Part shown: piece by piece, positions 18,864 through 29,069 of the stretch | How the letters are laid out: the number at the start of each line of letters is the position of its first letter | How positions within the stretch are numbered: the first letter of the stretch is position 1 | NCBI GenBank assembly: GCA_945787445.1 | Contig: CALZHT010000002.1 | Coordinates: 1-64,000 of the forward strand | Direction: 5' to 3' | Source of the DNA: an uncultured Desulfobulbaceae bacterium | GTDB taxonomy: Bacteria > Desulfobacterota > Desulfobulbia > Desulfobulbales > CALZHT01 | DNA: 64,000 nt | Translations under genes and position numbers: made by a program | Notes under the pieces: model-generated | Databases searched by the model: none | Told to the model about the DNA's origin: nothing | Seen by the model: only the letters and a program-made list of their open reading frames with translations

Positions 18864-19105
18864 TTCAACTCCTTTAGAAAACTGGAAAAACAGCGAAATA
18901 CCCGCCTGTCCAAAAAAATTATAAATTAACTGGAATTCCCTCGTGTTACCCCGTAAATAGACTGCCCTTGACAGTAAAATCTTCGCACTGGAAAGAGGGA
19001 AATATGATGCTATCACGTAAGTTTGTCAAGTACAATCCATGACTTCACCCAATCTCTAAAACACACGGCTGCAAAACAAAAGGACAATACTATTTTTTCA
19101 AATAA

Positions 19106-19126
19106 TACTTTTTACGATTTCATTAA
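19106..19126. repeat. Partial end of the dispersed repeat, upstream of copy B
   Basis: TACTTTTTACGATTTCATTA matches the terminal hairpin end of the dispersed repeat, about 18 bases before the full copy B begins. It suggests a second, truncated copy in tandem. Confidence 0.45.
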
Positions 19127-19143
19127 GCCTTGACAAACCTGGA

Positions 19144-19233
19144 AAAAAGTCGGGAAAGCGGTTAACGTGCCATGCAATTTCAACTAGTTACAACGCAATA
19201 CATCAATGAAATCGTATTTTTACGATTTCATTA
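19144..19233. repeat. Dispersed repeat copy B, overlapping the stop of the next gene
   Basis: The copy has the AAAAAGTCGGGAAAGCGG block, TTAACGTGCCATGCAATTTC, AACTAGTTACAACGCAATAC, and the terminal hairpin AATGAAATCGTA/TACGATTTCATT. The last bases (TTA on the plus strand, 19231-19233) are the TAA stop codon of the leftward hypothetical gene. Confidence 0.9.
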
Positions 19234-19680
19234 ATCCTTAAAGCAAAAAGAAAAATCGGCCGGACCGTCATCGTCTTGTATCTCCTCAGTACTATCCCTC
19301 AACAAGGATGATGTATCCTGTTTTCTTGTGATGAATTCTTTAAAGAGTTTATCAAAAAGCTTTTGGGGGAAAACCGGGCTCTCAAAATATCCCATTTTGG
19401 TCATATAGATGTTAGATACAAGTTCGCCAAGCACATTTTCTTTTTCATCTTCAGCAATGAAATGCCTCTCCATTATGGTGCAGTGTGACAAAATATTTTT
19501 CGTCTCATGCAAGAACGATGCGACGGATTCTGTGTCATCCGGATACCGTTTAGAAAAATCTTCGGATAATGATACTGCCACCTCACAGCGGAGCTTTACC
19601 AGCCATCTGTCCCCGGTAATTTTTCTTGATGCGTCAAAGAGCGTTAATCGTGCCCCATTGGAAAGTTCTTTTTTATTCAT
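19231..19680 (-). CDS. Hypothetical protein, 149 aa
   Basis: I do not recognise this soluble protein. It begins MNKKELSNGARLTLFDASRKITGDRWLVKLRCEVAVSL and ends in an acidic tail, DSTEEIQDDDGPADFSFCFKD. No signal peptide or membrane segment is visible. The start at 19680 has AAAGAG upstream; a start ten codons earlier is less likely. The coherent composition and position upstream of serA support a real gene. Its stop codon lies in a dispersed repeat, so the natural C-terminus may have been altered. Confidence 0.65.
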   Translation of the reverse strand: MNKKELSNGARLTLFDASRKITGDRWLVKLRCEVAVSLSEDFSKRYPDDTESVASFLHETKNILSHCTIMERHFIAEDEKENVLGELVSNIYMTKMGYFESPVFPQKLFDKLFKEFITRKQDTSSLLRDSTEEIQDDDGPADFSFCFKD

Positions 19681-19875
19681 AACTCTTTGTTCCGACTCGA
19701 TACAACACATAATATTCTGGCCCCGAGGGTTGCTTCAAAAATATGAAACGGTTATATAACAAAATTCTTTACATTGATTTGCACTCAACATCCAGGATGT
19801 GAGATCTCTATAGATAACAGGCCGGATATATAATTAAAAACTTTCTCTTTCACAAGAAAATATCATGGAGAAACC

Positions 19876-21348
19876 ATGTCCCTGATAATATTCAATACAA
19901 AGACAGGCCGCAAGATCCCCATAGAGCCATTGGAGCCAGGTCATATTAAGATGTATGTCTGCGGGATTACGGCCTATGACTATTGCCATATAGGCCATGC
20001 CCGTTCCGCCCTGGTCTTTGACATGATAGTAAAATATTTACGCTATCGCGGTTACCGTGTCACCTATGTCCGGAATTATACCGATATCGATGATAAGATT
20101 ATTAATCGAGCTAATGAGCAAAACATATCTTCCGAAGAACTGGCGGAAAAATTCATCCAGGCCTTTAACGAAGATATGGACGATCTTAGGGTGGCCAAGG
20201 CTGACATAGAACCTAAAGCAACGGAACATGTCACCGAAATCATTTCATTGATCCAAGGTCTTATTGACAAGGACCTCGCCTATCAGGTCGGCAACGATGT
20301 ATATTACGCCGTTGAAAAATTCGGCAATTACGGCCAACTATCAGGCCGCAATCTTGAAGAAATGCATGCCGGCGCTCGAGTTTCCATTAATGAACAAAAA
20401 ATAAATCCAATGGATTTCGCCCTCTGGAAAAGCAGCAAACCTGGAGAACCAACCTGGGACAGTCCCTGGGGTCCTGGCAGACCTGGATGGCACATCGAAT
20501 GTTCGGCAATGAGCCGCAAATACCTGGGAGATTCTTTTGATATCCACGGCGGCGGCAAAGACCTCATATTTCCCCATCATGAAAATGAAATTGCCCAAAG
20601 TGAAGGCGCCACTGGTGCGCCTTTTGTCAATCTATGGGTGCACCACGGCTTTGTTACCATTAAAGAAGAAAAAATGTCTAAATCCCTTGGCAATTTTCTT
20701 ACCATCAGAGAGGTGCTGGAAAAATATGAGGCAGAAGTGCTGCGGCTCTTTGTCTTTTCCACCCATTATCGCAATCCCCTTGATTATTCTGATACAACGA
20801 TGAAAGATGCTGTTGCCGGCCTTGATCGCCTCTATAATTGCCTGGCAGAAATTGAGCAATTACCGGATAAAATAGATAACAGCGCTTCACCTGTTGCCAC
20901 GGAAAAGGAAAAGCAAAAACTTGCCTCCGTTGTCGACCGCTTCCAAAAATCAATGGACAACGATTTCAATACTGCCCAAGGTCTTGGACATATCTTCGAT
21001 GCAGTAAAATCAATGAATAGGATCAAACAATCTCTGCCCTCGAACCCATCCCAGGTTGACCTTGATCTTCTTAAACATGGCGGGCGGACGATTAAGAAAC
21101 TTGCAACCATCATGGGGCTGCTGCAGGAAGAACCGACGTTATACATCAAAAAGAAAACAGAAGAAGTTCTCCAAAAGCTTGACATTGATCAAGCTGCCAT
21201 TGAACAATTAATCCAGGAAAGAGAATTGGCCAGACAGCAAAAGGACTGGGCCAAGGCCGATGCTATTAGAGACAAGCTCCTTGCCCAACAGATTGAGCTC
21301 AAAGATGGACCAAGCGGTACAGCCTGGAAAGTGAAGTTACCTGTATAG
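19876..21348 (+). CDS. cysS: Cysteinyl-tRNA synthetase
   Basis: CysS charges tRNA-Cys. The 490-residue class I synthetase has the zinc ligand Cys29 in [23 protein letters not shown] at 38-41, [23 protein letters not shown], and KMSKS at about 266-270. A C-terminal helical tRNA-binding domain ([35 protein letters not shown]) completes it. GGAGAAACC lies before the ATG. It starts a short rightward group with the Memo-like gene. Confidence 0.97.
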   Translation: MSLIIFNTKTGRKIPIEPLEPGHIKMYVCGITAYDYCHIGHARSALVFDMIVKYLRYRGYRVTYVRNYTDIDDKIINRANEQNISSEELAEKFIQAFNEDMDDLRVAKADIEPKATEHVTEIISLIQGLIDKDLAYQVGNDVYYAVEKFGNYGQLSGRNLEEMHAGARVSINEQKINPMDFALWKSSKPGEPTWDSPWGPGRPGWHIECSAMSRKYLGDSFDIHGGGKDLIFPHHENEIAQSEGATGAPFVNLWVHHGFVTIKEEKMSKSLGNFLTIREVLEKYEAEVLRLFVFSTHYRNPLDYSDTTMKDAVAGLDRLYNCLAEIEQLPDKIDNSASPVATEKEKQKLASVVDRFQKSMDNDFNTAQGLGHIFDAVKSMNRIKQSLPSNPSQVDLDLLKHGGRTIKKLATIMGLLQEEPTLYIKKKTEEVLQKLDIDQAAIEQLIQERELARQQKDWAKADAIRDKLLAQQIELKDGPSGTAWKVKLPV

Positions 21349-21455
21349 TTTATTTGGATTCTTCAGAAACGTATCCCAAATAAAACCTCTTTGGGCGCCC
21401 ACTTATATCTTTTTGTATCCTTGGTCTTTTGGAATGTAAAAAAGGAGGGCTCAAC

Positions 21456-22265
21456 ATGATACGTTCACCAGCCGTTGCTCACCAATTTTATCCCGGCGAT
21501 CCAGTCACACTGCAAAAAACACTCTCCGACCTTATTCCACCCATTGACAAGACAAAAAAGCGGCAGGCCTTTGCAGTTGTTTCGCCCCATGCCGGCTATA
21601 TATATTCAGGGGCATGCGCCGGAGAGACCTTTGCCAATGTCATCATTCCCGAAGATGTGGTCATCCTGGGCCCCAACCATCATGGACATGGTACCAGTGT
21701 TGCCCTCTATTCTGAAGGATCTTGGGATATGCCCATGGGCAGCGTACCTATTAATGAAGACCTGGCAAACTTGATAAACGATTCCGTTGCAGATGCTGCA
21801 GAAGACCATCTGGCCCATCGTTTCGAACACTCCCTGGAAGTGCAAGTACCCTTTCTGCAGTTTTTGCAGCCGGACATCAAGATTGTACCAATGGTCATTT
21901 CACATATACCATATACAATCTGCGAAGAAGTAGGCAAAGGTCTTGCCCAAGCCATAAAAAAATATAGCAAATCAGTTTTGGTGGTTGCCAGCAGCGATAT
22001 GACCCATTACGAATCACGGGAAACCGCAACCAAGAAGGACAGCTTCGCCATCCAAAGCATTGAAGCCATGGATCCTACCGGCCTGTACCAGACCATTCAG
22101 GAAAAGAATATCTCGATGTGCGGTTTCATCCCGGCAACCATAGCCTTGGTGGCAGCTATGGAGTTGGGTGCAACCAAGTCAGAACTGATCCGTTATACGG
22201 ATTCAGGAGAAACAAGCGGCGATACCTTGCAGGTGGTGGGGTATGCAGGATTTGTTATTTCGTGA
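21456..22265 (+). CDS. AmmeMemoRadiSam system protein B (Memo family)
   Basis: The 269-residue protein belongs to the MEMO1/AmmeMemoRadiSam-B family, recognised by RSPAVAHQFYPGDP at the N-terminus and VVSPHAGYIYSGACAGETF. GPNHHGHGTSVAL, LAHRFEHSLEVQVPFLQF and VVASSDMTHYE are also typical. Several conserved His residues form a metal-binding pocket like that of ring-cleaving dioxygenases. Bacterial members often neighbour AmmeMemoRadiSam-A and radical SAM partners, but none is adjacent here. The start at 21456 is set by AAGGAGGGC nine bases upstream. The biochemical role in bacteria is not well established. Confidence 0.9.
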   Translation: MIRSPAVAHQFYPGDPVTLQKTLSDLIPPIDKTKKRQAFAVVSPHAGYIYSGACAGETFANVIIPEDVVILGPNHHGHGTSVALYSEGSWDMPMGSVPINEDLANLINDSVADAAEDHLAHRFEHSLEVQVPFLQFLQPDIKIVPMVISHIPYTICEEVGKGLAQAIKKYSKSVLVVASSDMTHYESRETATKKDSFAIQSIEAMDPTGLYQTIQEKNISMCGFIPATIALVAAMELGATKSELIRYTDSGETSGDTLQVVGYAGFVIS

Positions 22266-22353
22266 TTTTTTAACTGTATTTCAAATCGGCTTCCTGGGTA
22301 AAAAATCTTGTGGCAAAAACGCAAAACACCAGTCAGGATCTCATATAATACAC

Positions 22354-22382
22354 TTGACATATCATGGAGGTTTCTCTATTTT
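22354..22382 (+). promoter_or_regulatory. Candidate sigma-70 promoter for tRNA-Gln (CTG)
   Basis: TTGACA (22354-22359) and TATTTT (22377-22382) are 17 bases apart, about 28 bases upstream of the tRNA 5' end. The -35 is perfect and the -10 matches four of six. Confidence 0.55.
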
Positions 22383-22409
22383 AGGGTCCTTGTTCTACGA
22401 TTTTTCTGC

Positions 22410-22483
22410 TGGGGGATCGTCTAACGGCAGGACAGCAGACTCTGACTCTGCTTATCGGGGTTCGAATCCCTGTCCCCCAGCCA
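22410..22483 (+). tRNA. tRNA-Gln (anticodon CTG)
   Basis: Acceptor TGGGGGA/TCCCCCA, then G and an encoded CCA. The anticodon stem GCAGA/TCTGC encloses CTCTGAC, anticodon CTG, reading CAG. The T arm CGGGGTTCGAATCCCTG is canonical. Together with the TTG species at 15.7 kb the window holds both glutamine isoacceptors. Confidence 0.96.
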
Positions 22484-22737
22484 CATTTCTATTTTTAATG
22501 TATTTTCATTCCAACATCTGAAACAGAAATCCACCAAAGATATCACCGTCGCAACTGACAATAATTGTCAGCCCCAGAGTCCCTGAATGACATTTTTTGT
22601 CACCAGCCTCTACCATTTCTGGTCATAAAACCTATAAGAAAATATTGCATAATGGAAACGAAAAATTATAATTTTTTTCAATATTTTCAATTATATTTAT
22701 AAACCATCCATAAATGTTTTTATATTTCTTGTGATTT

Positions 22738-22753
22738 TGGCCCCAAAAATGCA
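22738..22753 (+). promoter_or_regulatory. Candidate sigma-54 promoter upstream of the pilin gene
   Basis: TGGCCCCAAAAATGCA fits the -24/-12 pattern TGGCAC-N5-TTGCW with GG and GC twelve bases apart. It lies about 72 bases before the pilin ATG. Pilin genes are often RpoN-dependent. The rest of the 340-base gap after the tRNA is AT-rich and shows no gene. Confidence 0.5.
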
Positions 22754-22824
22754 GGTTAACGTATCATCGTATTTCATAGTACGACTAACAAGCGATCAAC
22801 AAACCTGTGAAAGGAGGAAGTGAC

Positions 22825-23265
22825 ATGCTCAAAATGCTACGAAAGAAAAATTCTGAAAAAGGTTTTACCTTGATCGAGTTGATGATCGTTGTGGCGATCA
22901 TCGGTATCCTGGCTGCCGTCGCCATCCCGGCCTACATGACCTACATCCAGAAATCAAGACTGACCGCGCTGGTCTTCCCGGGCATGCACGCCATCGAAAC
23001 AAATATCGGCCTGCGGTATGCTGCCCAAAATACTATACAAGGTGGACAGATGGCTATACTCGCTGCCGATGCTGACACCGCTTTCTTCATTCCAACTCTA
23101 GTCGGTGCACAGCTGCAGATTATTATTACAGCCGGCCCTGGTGGAAAAATGCAGAAACTCGCGGGCAGGACACTTGTGGCCTCGCCCATGTACTCCCAGG
23201 GTAAAATCGGTGAATGGGTAATAACCGGATTATTGGCACAGGAGCTTGGTCTTGGTACCCATTAA
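22825..23265 (+). CDS. Type IV major pilin-like protein
   Basis: The 146-residue prepilin has a 13-residue leader ending in Gly. Cleavage before Phe then gives [27 protein letters not shown], the N-methylated type IVa pilin helix with Glu5. AAAGGAGG lies before the ATG at 22825. The globular part is short and has no cysteine pair. A terminator follows immediately, so it is probably a monocistronic, strongly expressed gene. Two large membrane/TPR proteins that may glycosylate it are directly downstream. Confidence 0.93.
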   Translation: MLKMLRKKNSEKGFTLIELMIVVAIIGILAAVAIPAYMTYIQKSRLTALVFPGMHAIETNIGLRYAAQNTIQGGQMAILAADADTAFFIPTLVGAQLQIIITAGPGGKMQKLAGRTLVASPMYSQGKIGEWVITGLLAQELGLGTH

Positions 23266-23286
23266 TTGAAATAAATAATCTATTCA

Positions 23287-23328
23287 AACCGCATCCTGGC
23301 TATCGTGTCAGGATGCGGTTTTTTTTTA
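23287..23328 (+). terminator. Intrinsic terminator after the pilin gene
   Basis: AACCGCATCCTG (23287-23298) and CAGGATGCGGTT (23309-23320) form a perfect 12-bp stem with a ten-base loop. The run of T extends to 23327. Confidence 0.95.
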
Positions 23329-23358
23329 TAAACTATACATGAACGATGATCTGATTCT

Positions 23359-25725
23359 ATGAGTACCGGGGAGTTTGTACCATCGGAAAAAATATCAAAA
23401 TTGCCCGTTTGGGTGTTCTTGCTTATTCTTTTATTCTTTATTTTTTTCAGCTACAGCAACTCAATCTACTCTCCGTTCGTATTAGATGACGGGCACACCT
23501 TTTTATCTAACGGCAAGGTGTATCTGAATGAATTTTCTCTTGGTTCAATCCGAGAGCTGGGGCAAGGGTCAGTATTCGGCTTCAATCGTCTCCTGCCTTT
23601 AGTATCTTTTTCAGTGGATCATTATATATATTCGAAAACACAATCAATTGCCCAGTATCACCTTACCAATATACTCATCCACCTGTTAACGGCCTTAGCA
23701 GTTTTTTTCCTTCTCAAAGGTATATTTCGATGCCGGAAGGCAACCACATTCCTAACATTTTTTAGACCCCATCATTTTATTCTCTTTATTTGTGCACTTT
23801 GGGCACTCAATCCTGTACAAACCAATGCAGTGACCTATATTGTCCAGAGGATGGCCTCTTTAGTCGCCTTGTTTTATATAGCCAGCGTTGCCAGTTACTT
23901 GTTCGGACGAACCACGGCAACACCGTTTAAGAGGATTCTTTATTTTTCACTTTCTCTGGTGTTTGCAGTATGTGCATTTCTTTCAAAAGAGAATGCCTAT
24001 ACATTGCCAATAGCTATTGTGTTAGTTGAATATCTTTTTCTGTCACCTGACTTTTCCATACGCTCTTTTTTCAAATCGAGATGGCGATTAGCCGTCTTTG
24101 TTTTCGTTATCGGAGTTGTCCTTCTCCCATTATTGGAAACGAAATTCATTAGCAGTACAGCAGCCTATCAGACTAGACATTTTACAATGGTGGAAAGGCT
24201 TCTGACCGAGTCCAGAGTCATTCTATTCTATATAACCCTGCTGATATTTCCATTGCCAAGCAGGATGAACCTTGACCATGACTTCCAGGTCTCGAAATCT
24301 CTTTTTTCTCCGCCATCGACTTTTTTGGCTATTGTGCTCATTATATTTCTCGTGATAATTGCATGTCTGAATCGCAGAAAGAATCCATTGTTATGTTTTG
24401 GAATAGTATGGTTTTTTCTCAATTTAGTTATAGAATCCACAATAGTACCCCTGGAATTGGTTTTTGAGCACCGGGCGTATCTTCCTTCAATAGGATTATT
24501 TATTTCCTTACTCTATATTCTTGATAACCTGTTGGCTGGTGCAGCAAATAAAGTCGGCAAAAAAGAACTCTATTCATTTTCTGTACTGGCGCTCATTATT
24601 GTAAGTGTTGCTTTCTCACTACTAACAACCATTCGAAATCATGACTGGCGTGATTTTTTGTCAATCAATGGAGATTGTGCGAAAAAATCACCCCTTAAGG
24701 CGAGAACACAATCTAATTATGGCTTAGGGTTGGGTTACAACGGTATGCATGACCAAGCCTTAGAAAAATTTGAGTTAGCGCTGCGTCTTGGAAAAAACAA
24801 ACCTTTTGCAAAAAATTATAATGAATACGCAGTTGCTGCTAACAATATTATTAAAACCTTAGCAGAACAGGAGAAATATGATGAAGCTCTGTCAAGAGCT
24901 AAAGAGTTAATTAAAAATATGCCTCTTCAAATTGATAAGGACACCTTTCCTAAGATTTTATCGAACTTAGGATTTATATATATGAAACTTGAGAAATACT
25001 TATTGTCCTATGAATCTCTTTATAACGCTCTCCTTTTTGAAGAGGGGCAAAAAAATTTATATTTAGAGCAAGGCCTCTATAAAATCATGACGTTAATTTA
25101 TGATGATGAAAATTTACGGGAGGATTTTAATTTTTTACACGATGTTGATAAAGAAAGTGCGATATTCCTCAAGCTAGCTGAGTTATTGCTGGAAGTCAGA
25201 GATTATGAATCTGCAATAAAATATGCAACGCTTGCACATACGATGGATTCCAACAATACCAAAGCGCAACTTTTCATAGAAGAAATTGCGGATATTAAAA
25301 AGCAAAATCACGAAATCCTGCTTAAATCAGATATACATCACCACAAGACCTATCAGGAAGACATTAAGTATTATATTATAATGACAATTATTGAATTTAT
25401 TGATAAAAGCTATACTCCATTGCGACCCACAATAGGGTGGTTATTGCAGCAATTGGGAGAAAAATATACTAATGATCCCTTTTATATGTCGTATTATGCC
25501 CGTCATTTATTAGCACAAAGGCAGTATCAAGCTGCTGAAAAATTGCTGGAACGTGGAGAGAATCTGCATCCGGACTTTTTACCGCTCCTTACCCATAAAG
25601 TTGAGCTTGTCAGGACCATGAATAACAGGGATAAGCTGAAAGCAGTCTATAGTAAAATCATAGACAAACATCATGGATCGCCCAAATGGAGGTTACTGCA
25701 ATTTATGCATAGGAAGACAAGCTGA
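23359..25725 (+). CDS. Multi-pass membrane protein with TPR domain, GT-C/TMTC-like glycosyltransferase
   Basis: The 788-residue protein has about ten membrane helices in the first ~430 residues and a soluble TPR-like helical C-terminus. The first extracytoplasmic loop carries LDD (about 42-44), as expected for a GT-C lipid-linked-sugar transferase. Other marks are NPVQTNAVTYIVQRMASLVALFY, FLSKENAYTLPIAIVLVEYLF and PLELVFEHRAYLPSIG. This is the pattern of bacterial TPR proteins related to TMTC O-mannosyltransferases. Its position 95 bases after a pilin gene suggests pilin O-glycosylation; that is inference. A close paralogue follows. Confidence 0.75.
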   Translation: MSTGEFVPSEKISKLPVWVFLLILLFFIFFSYSNSIYSPFVLDDGHTFLSNGKVYLNEFSLGSIRELGQGSVFGFNRLLPLVSFSVDHYIYSKTQSIAQYHLTNILIHLLTALAVFFLLKGIFRCRKATTFLTFFRPHHFILFICALWALNPVQTNAVTYIVQRMASLVALFYIASVASYLFGRTTATPFKRILYFSLSLVFAVCAFLSKENAYTLPIAIVLVEYLFLSPDFSIRSFFKSRWRLAVFVFVIGVVLLPLLETKFISSTAAYQTRHFTMVERLLTESRVILFYITLLIFPLPSRMNLDHDFQVSKSLFSPPSTFLAIVLIIFLVIIACLNRRKNPLLCFGIVWFFLNLVIESTIVPLELVFEHRAYLPSIGLFISLLYILDNLLAGAANKVGKKELYSFSVLALIIVSVAFSLLTTIRNHDWRDFLSINGDCAKKSPLKARTQSNYGLGLGYNGMHDQALEKFELALRLGKNKPFAKNYNEYAVAANNIIKTLAEQEKYDEALSRAKELIKNMPLQIDKDTFPKILSNLGFIYMKLEKYLLSYESLYNALLFEEGQKNLYLEQGLYKIMTLIYDDENLREDFNFLHDVDKESAIFLKLAELLLEVRDYESAIKYATLAHTMDSNNTKAQLFIEEIADIKKQNHEILLKSDIHHHKTYQEDIKYYIIMTIIEFIDKSYTPLRPTIGWLLQQLGEKYTNDPFYMSYYARHLLAQRQYQAAEKLLERGENLHPDFLPLLTHKVELVRTMNNRDKLKAVYSKIIDKHHGSPKWRLLQFMHRKTS

Positions 25726-25736
25726 TTTTGCTCTTC

Positions 25737-28103
25737 ATGAACATGAGTATTTCTAGTACAAAAATTCGCCTCTTTTCTTCACCCAAATTCCATCTCCTCA
25801 TTTTATCATTTTTTATCTTTTGGAGTTATAGTAATACATTCCAATCTCCCTTTGTTTTAGACGATTTTCATTCTTTTATTGAAGATCCCAACCTCTATCT
25901 AAAGAACTTTTCCATAGATACTCTAAAACAACTGGCTGATACAAAATTCGGCACCTTACGAGTAATACCACTTGCAACATTTGCTTTAGACCACTATTTG
26001 ATGAATGGTAGTATAGCGCAATATCATATTACAAATATTGCAATCCATCTACTTGTCACATTCACCTTTTTTTTCTTCATTAAAGCTTTATTGTCCACAC
26101 CAAAAGGGGAAAAATCTTTATTTATAATAGATAATAGATTCTATATCGTATTTGCAACTGTACTTTGGTCATTGAATCCTATTCAAACTAATGCAGTGAC
26201 ATATGTAGTGCAAAGAATGACATCAATTGCAACCTTATTTTATTTATCTTCAATTACACTTTATATAAATGGGCGGATTAATCACAAACCAATAAAAAAG
26301 AAATTATTTTACATTTTTTCTGTTATAGCAGCAATATTAGCATTCCTTTCAAAGGAAAACACTGCCACCTTGCCCTTTGCTCTTTTATTAGTTGAATTCC
26401 TATTTATTTCTCCTGCAGGGTTGGGCTCTTTCATTAAAAAATTAAAATGGTATCACTATTCAGTTATTGTAATTCTTCTTCTCACTCTTTTACCTCTTTT
26501 GGAAACACCATTAAATTATATTCTCAAAGGCTATGATACAAGACATTTTACCCTTTCAGAGCGTCTGCTGACCGAAAGTAGAATTATACTACATTATATT
26601 TCACTACTAATGCTTCCTTTGCCTGGTAGGATGAATTTAGAGTATGACATTGCACTATCAACCTCCTTTCTTTCTCCGCCAACCACCATATTTTCGATAG
26701 TTGTGTTATGCCTCTTGTTATTCTTTGCTTTTCACTTAAGAAAACGAATTCCTCTGCTATCCTTTGGAATAATATGGTTTTTCCTCAATCTACTTATAGA
26801 GTCATCCATAGTTCCCTTAGAACTCGCATTCGAACATCGATTGTACCTGCCTTCTGCAGGTTTCTTTTTGGCCCTTATCGCCTTGCTCGACTATGGTTTT
26901 GCCCGTTTGCAATTTCGCAAATCCCGCCAAGAGATAAATACGCTATTTGTTGTTGGCATGATTATCCTGTCTTCCTGCTCATCTCTTCTAACAACAGTGC
27001 GTAATAATGACTGGAGAGATTCTCATTCTATTTATTACGATTGCATAAAAAAAGCGCCGAACAAGCCAAGAGCGTATACAAACCTTGGCGTAGTATTAGG
27101 CCGGGAGGGAAAACATGAAGAATCCATAAAGGTATCGGAAAAGGCAATACTACTTGGCAGATCTAAATATGAAAATCATTTCAAAACTGCAAATAATATT
27201 ATCGCCGCTCACATAAAACAGCAAAAATATGAAGATGCAATTAATCAAGGAGAAAAATATTTACGAGACGCCCCGCAAGATACTGATAGGGCTGGTTTTG
27301 CCAAATTTATGAGTAATCTTGGATTTGCATACTACAAAACCGGACGGTATTCAGAAGCAATGACAAATTTTGCCATAGGATTCGCCCATGAAAACCAAAA
27401 GTCAAATAATTATTTATTAGCAAGAATGGTCAACACTCTGCTGGCTGCATATGATGATGAAGAAAGCAGAAAAGAACTCAACCTGGGAGATTACCAGATT
27501 GCTAAAGAATCGGCGGTGGCCTTACGAATGGCTCCCTTAATGATGGACTTGCGGGCATATGATGAGGCAGATAAATTTCTCGAAATGGTGAAAAAATTGG
27601 CCCCCCGAAACGAACATTACCTAAAATATCTTGAAAGATACCAAATCGAAACAAAGAGAAATTCAGAACAATCGACATTAAAGAAGATTAATAATCATGA
27701 AATATTTCAAGCAAATATAACCTATCGTTCGATGATGATAATCTCGCATTTTATTCTACAATACTATTCCCCTCTTATTCCTTTTACTGATATTGTACTT
27801 GGAGAAGCCCGATCTGCATCTCCACAAAATGATCCATTTGTATCATTATATTATCTAAGATGGTTTCAAAAATGCCAAAAACAGGCTAAACTATCTACAG
27901 AACTCGAAATTTCATTGCAAAATTTTCCTGATTTCGTGCCGATTCTCGAATTTGCCAGTCGGTTTTATATTATTTCCGGCCAATACGAAAAAGCAGTTGA
28001 AATATGTAAACGGATTCTCGAAGTATACCCCGGACATCGGAGCTGGTTGCGCTATCAAGGAATAATCGCAAAATATGACGGAGAAACGACTATTGAACCA
28101 TAA
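25737..28103 (+). CDS. Second GT-C/TMTC-like membrane protein with TPR domain
   Basis: This is a tandem paralogue of the preceding gene, also about 788 residues, with the same order: LDD near 41-43, NPIQTNAVTYVVQRMTSIATLFYLSS, FLSKENTATLPFALLLVEFLF, and IESSIVPLELAFEHRLYLPSAG. The TPR part has diverged more than the membrane part. The start may be this ATG, an ATG two codons later or a TTG at 25728; no strong ribosome site is seen. The gene begins 11 bases after the first one ends and overlaps the following GT2 gene by 29 bases, so the three are probably cotranscribed. Confidence 0.75.
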   Translation: MNMSISSTKIRLFSSPKFHLLILSFFIFWSYSNTFQSPFVLDDFHSFIEDPNLYLKNFSIDTLKQLADTKFGTLRVIPLATFALDHYLMNGSIAQYHITNIAIHLLVTFTFFFFIKALLSTPKGEKSLFIIDNRFYIVFATVLWSLNPIQTNAVTYVVQRMTSIATLFYLSSITLYINGRINHKPIKKKLFYIFSVIAAILAFLSKENTATLPFALLLVEFLFISPAGLGSFIKKLKWYHYSVIVILLLTLLPLLETPLNYILKGYDTRHFTLSERLLTESRIILHYISLLMLPLPGRMNLEYDIALSTSFLSPPTTIFSIVVLCLLLFFAFHLRKRIPLLSFGIIWFFLNLLIESSIVPLELAFEHRLYLPSAGFFLALIALLDYGFARLQFRKSRQEINTLFVVGMIILSSCSSLLTTVRNNDWRDSHSIYYDCIKKAPNKPRAYTNLGVVLGREGKHEESIKVSEKAILLGRSKYENHFKTANNIIAAHIKQQKYEDAINQGEKYLRDAPQDTDRAGFAKFMSNLGFAYYKTGRYSEAMTNFAIGFAHENQKSNNYLLARMVNTLLAAYDDEESRKELNLGDYQIAKESAVALRMAPLMMDLRAYDEADKFLEMVKKLAPRNEHYLKYLERYQIETKRNSEQSTLKKINNHEIFQANITYRSMMIISHFILQYYSPLIPFTDIVLGEARSASPQNDPFVSLYYLRWFQKCQKQAKLSTELEISLQNFPDFVPILEFASRFYIISGQYEKAVEICKRILEVYPGHRSWLRYQGIIAKYDGETTIEP

Positions 28104-28983
28104 TATCCACGAAAAAAATGAAACCAATGAAAAGGAAGAAATAACTATCCTTCTCCCAGCCTACAACGAGGAGTCTAACATAGGGAATACTATTCTCAAG
28201 ATCAAAAAACTGTATCCAGCCTTTGAAATTCTCGTAGTCGATGATGGCTCAAATGATAAAACAGTTAGTACTGCTATGGAAGCAGGTGCTAATGTCTGGC
28301 CCCATCCGTATAATATGGGTAATGGTGCGGCCATAAAAACCGGATTACGTTGCGCCAAGGGGGACTGGGTTATAATGATGGACGCTGATGGTCAGCATGA
28401 TCCTGAAGATATTGCCCGGCTTCTTGAATTCAAAGATCAATATGACATGGTGGTGGGGGCACGATCAAAGGATTCAAAAACATCAATGCATAGAGATATT
28501 GCGAACTGGTTCTATAACGAGCTCGCATCATATGTTACGAAATTTAAAATTGAGGATCTTACATCGGGTTTCAGGTTGGTTAGCAAGGAAACTGCCCAAA
28601 AATTTATCTATTTGTTACCAAACACCTTTTCGTATCCTTCAACACTGACAATGGCATATTTGCGCAGTGGAAGAAGTTTAAAATATATCCCTATTCAGAC
28701 CAAAAAAAGGAAAGGAAAAAGTAAAATTAAGCTAGCACATGACGGAGCGCGCTTCTTACTAATAATTGCTAAAATAGCCACACTCTTTTCTCCTCTTCGC
28801 GTATTTTTACCAATCAGTTTCTTCTCCTTCCTGACTGGAATTTTATACTATATTTATACATTTATCACAGTTCATAGATTTTCTAATATGTCTGCATTGT
28901 TAATTACGACCTCAATAATCATTTTTATGATGGGCTTGATATCAGAACAAATTAATCAAATGAGATATGACAAAGTTGAGTGA
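28075..28983 (+). CDS. GT2 glycosyltransferase, dolichol/polyprenyl-phosphate type
   Basis: The 302-residue protein has a GT2 domain (ILLPAYNEESNIGNTI, VVDDGSNDKT, GNGAAIKTGLRCAKGDWVIMMDADGQHDPEDI, TSGFRLVSKE). Two C-terminal membrane helices follow. This is the layout of enzymes that load a sugar onto polyprenyl phosphate (DPM1/GtrB-like). Such a lipid-linked sugar is what a GT-C transferase uses, so it plausibly supplies the two upstream paralogues. It overlaps the upstream gene by 29 bases, suggesting coupled translation. Confidence 0.85.
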   Translation: MTEKRLLNHNIHEKNETNEKEEITILLPAYNEESNIGNTILKIKKLYPAFEILVVDDGSNDKTVSTAMEAGANVWPHPYNMGNGAAIKTGLRCAKGDWVIMMDADGQHDPEDIARLLEFKDQYDMVVGARSKDSKTSMHRDIANWFYNELASYVTKFKIEDLTSGFRLVSKETAQKFIYLLPNTFSYPSTLTMAYLRSGRSLKYIPIQTKKRKGKSKIKLAHDGARFLLIIAKIATLFSPLRVFLPISFFSFLTGILYYIYTFITVHRFSNMSALLITTSIIIFMMGLISEQINQMRYDKVE

Positions 28984-29069
28984 AACTCCCTTCCTGTTGG
29001 CTCGAATGATAATCATCTCTGCGTCAAGGTACAGAGTATTCCGTTCCTATTTTCGTAAAATGCTGCAAC

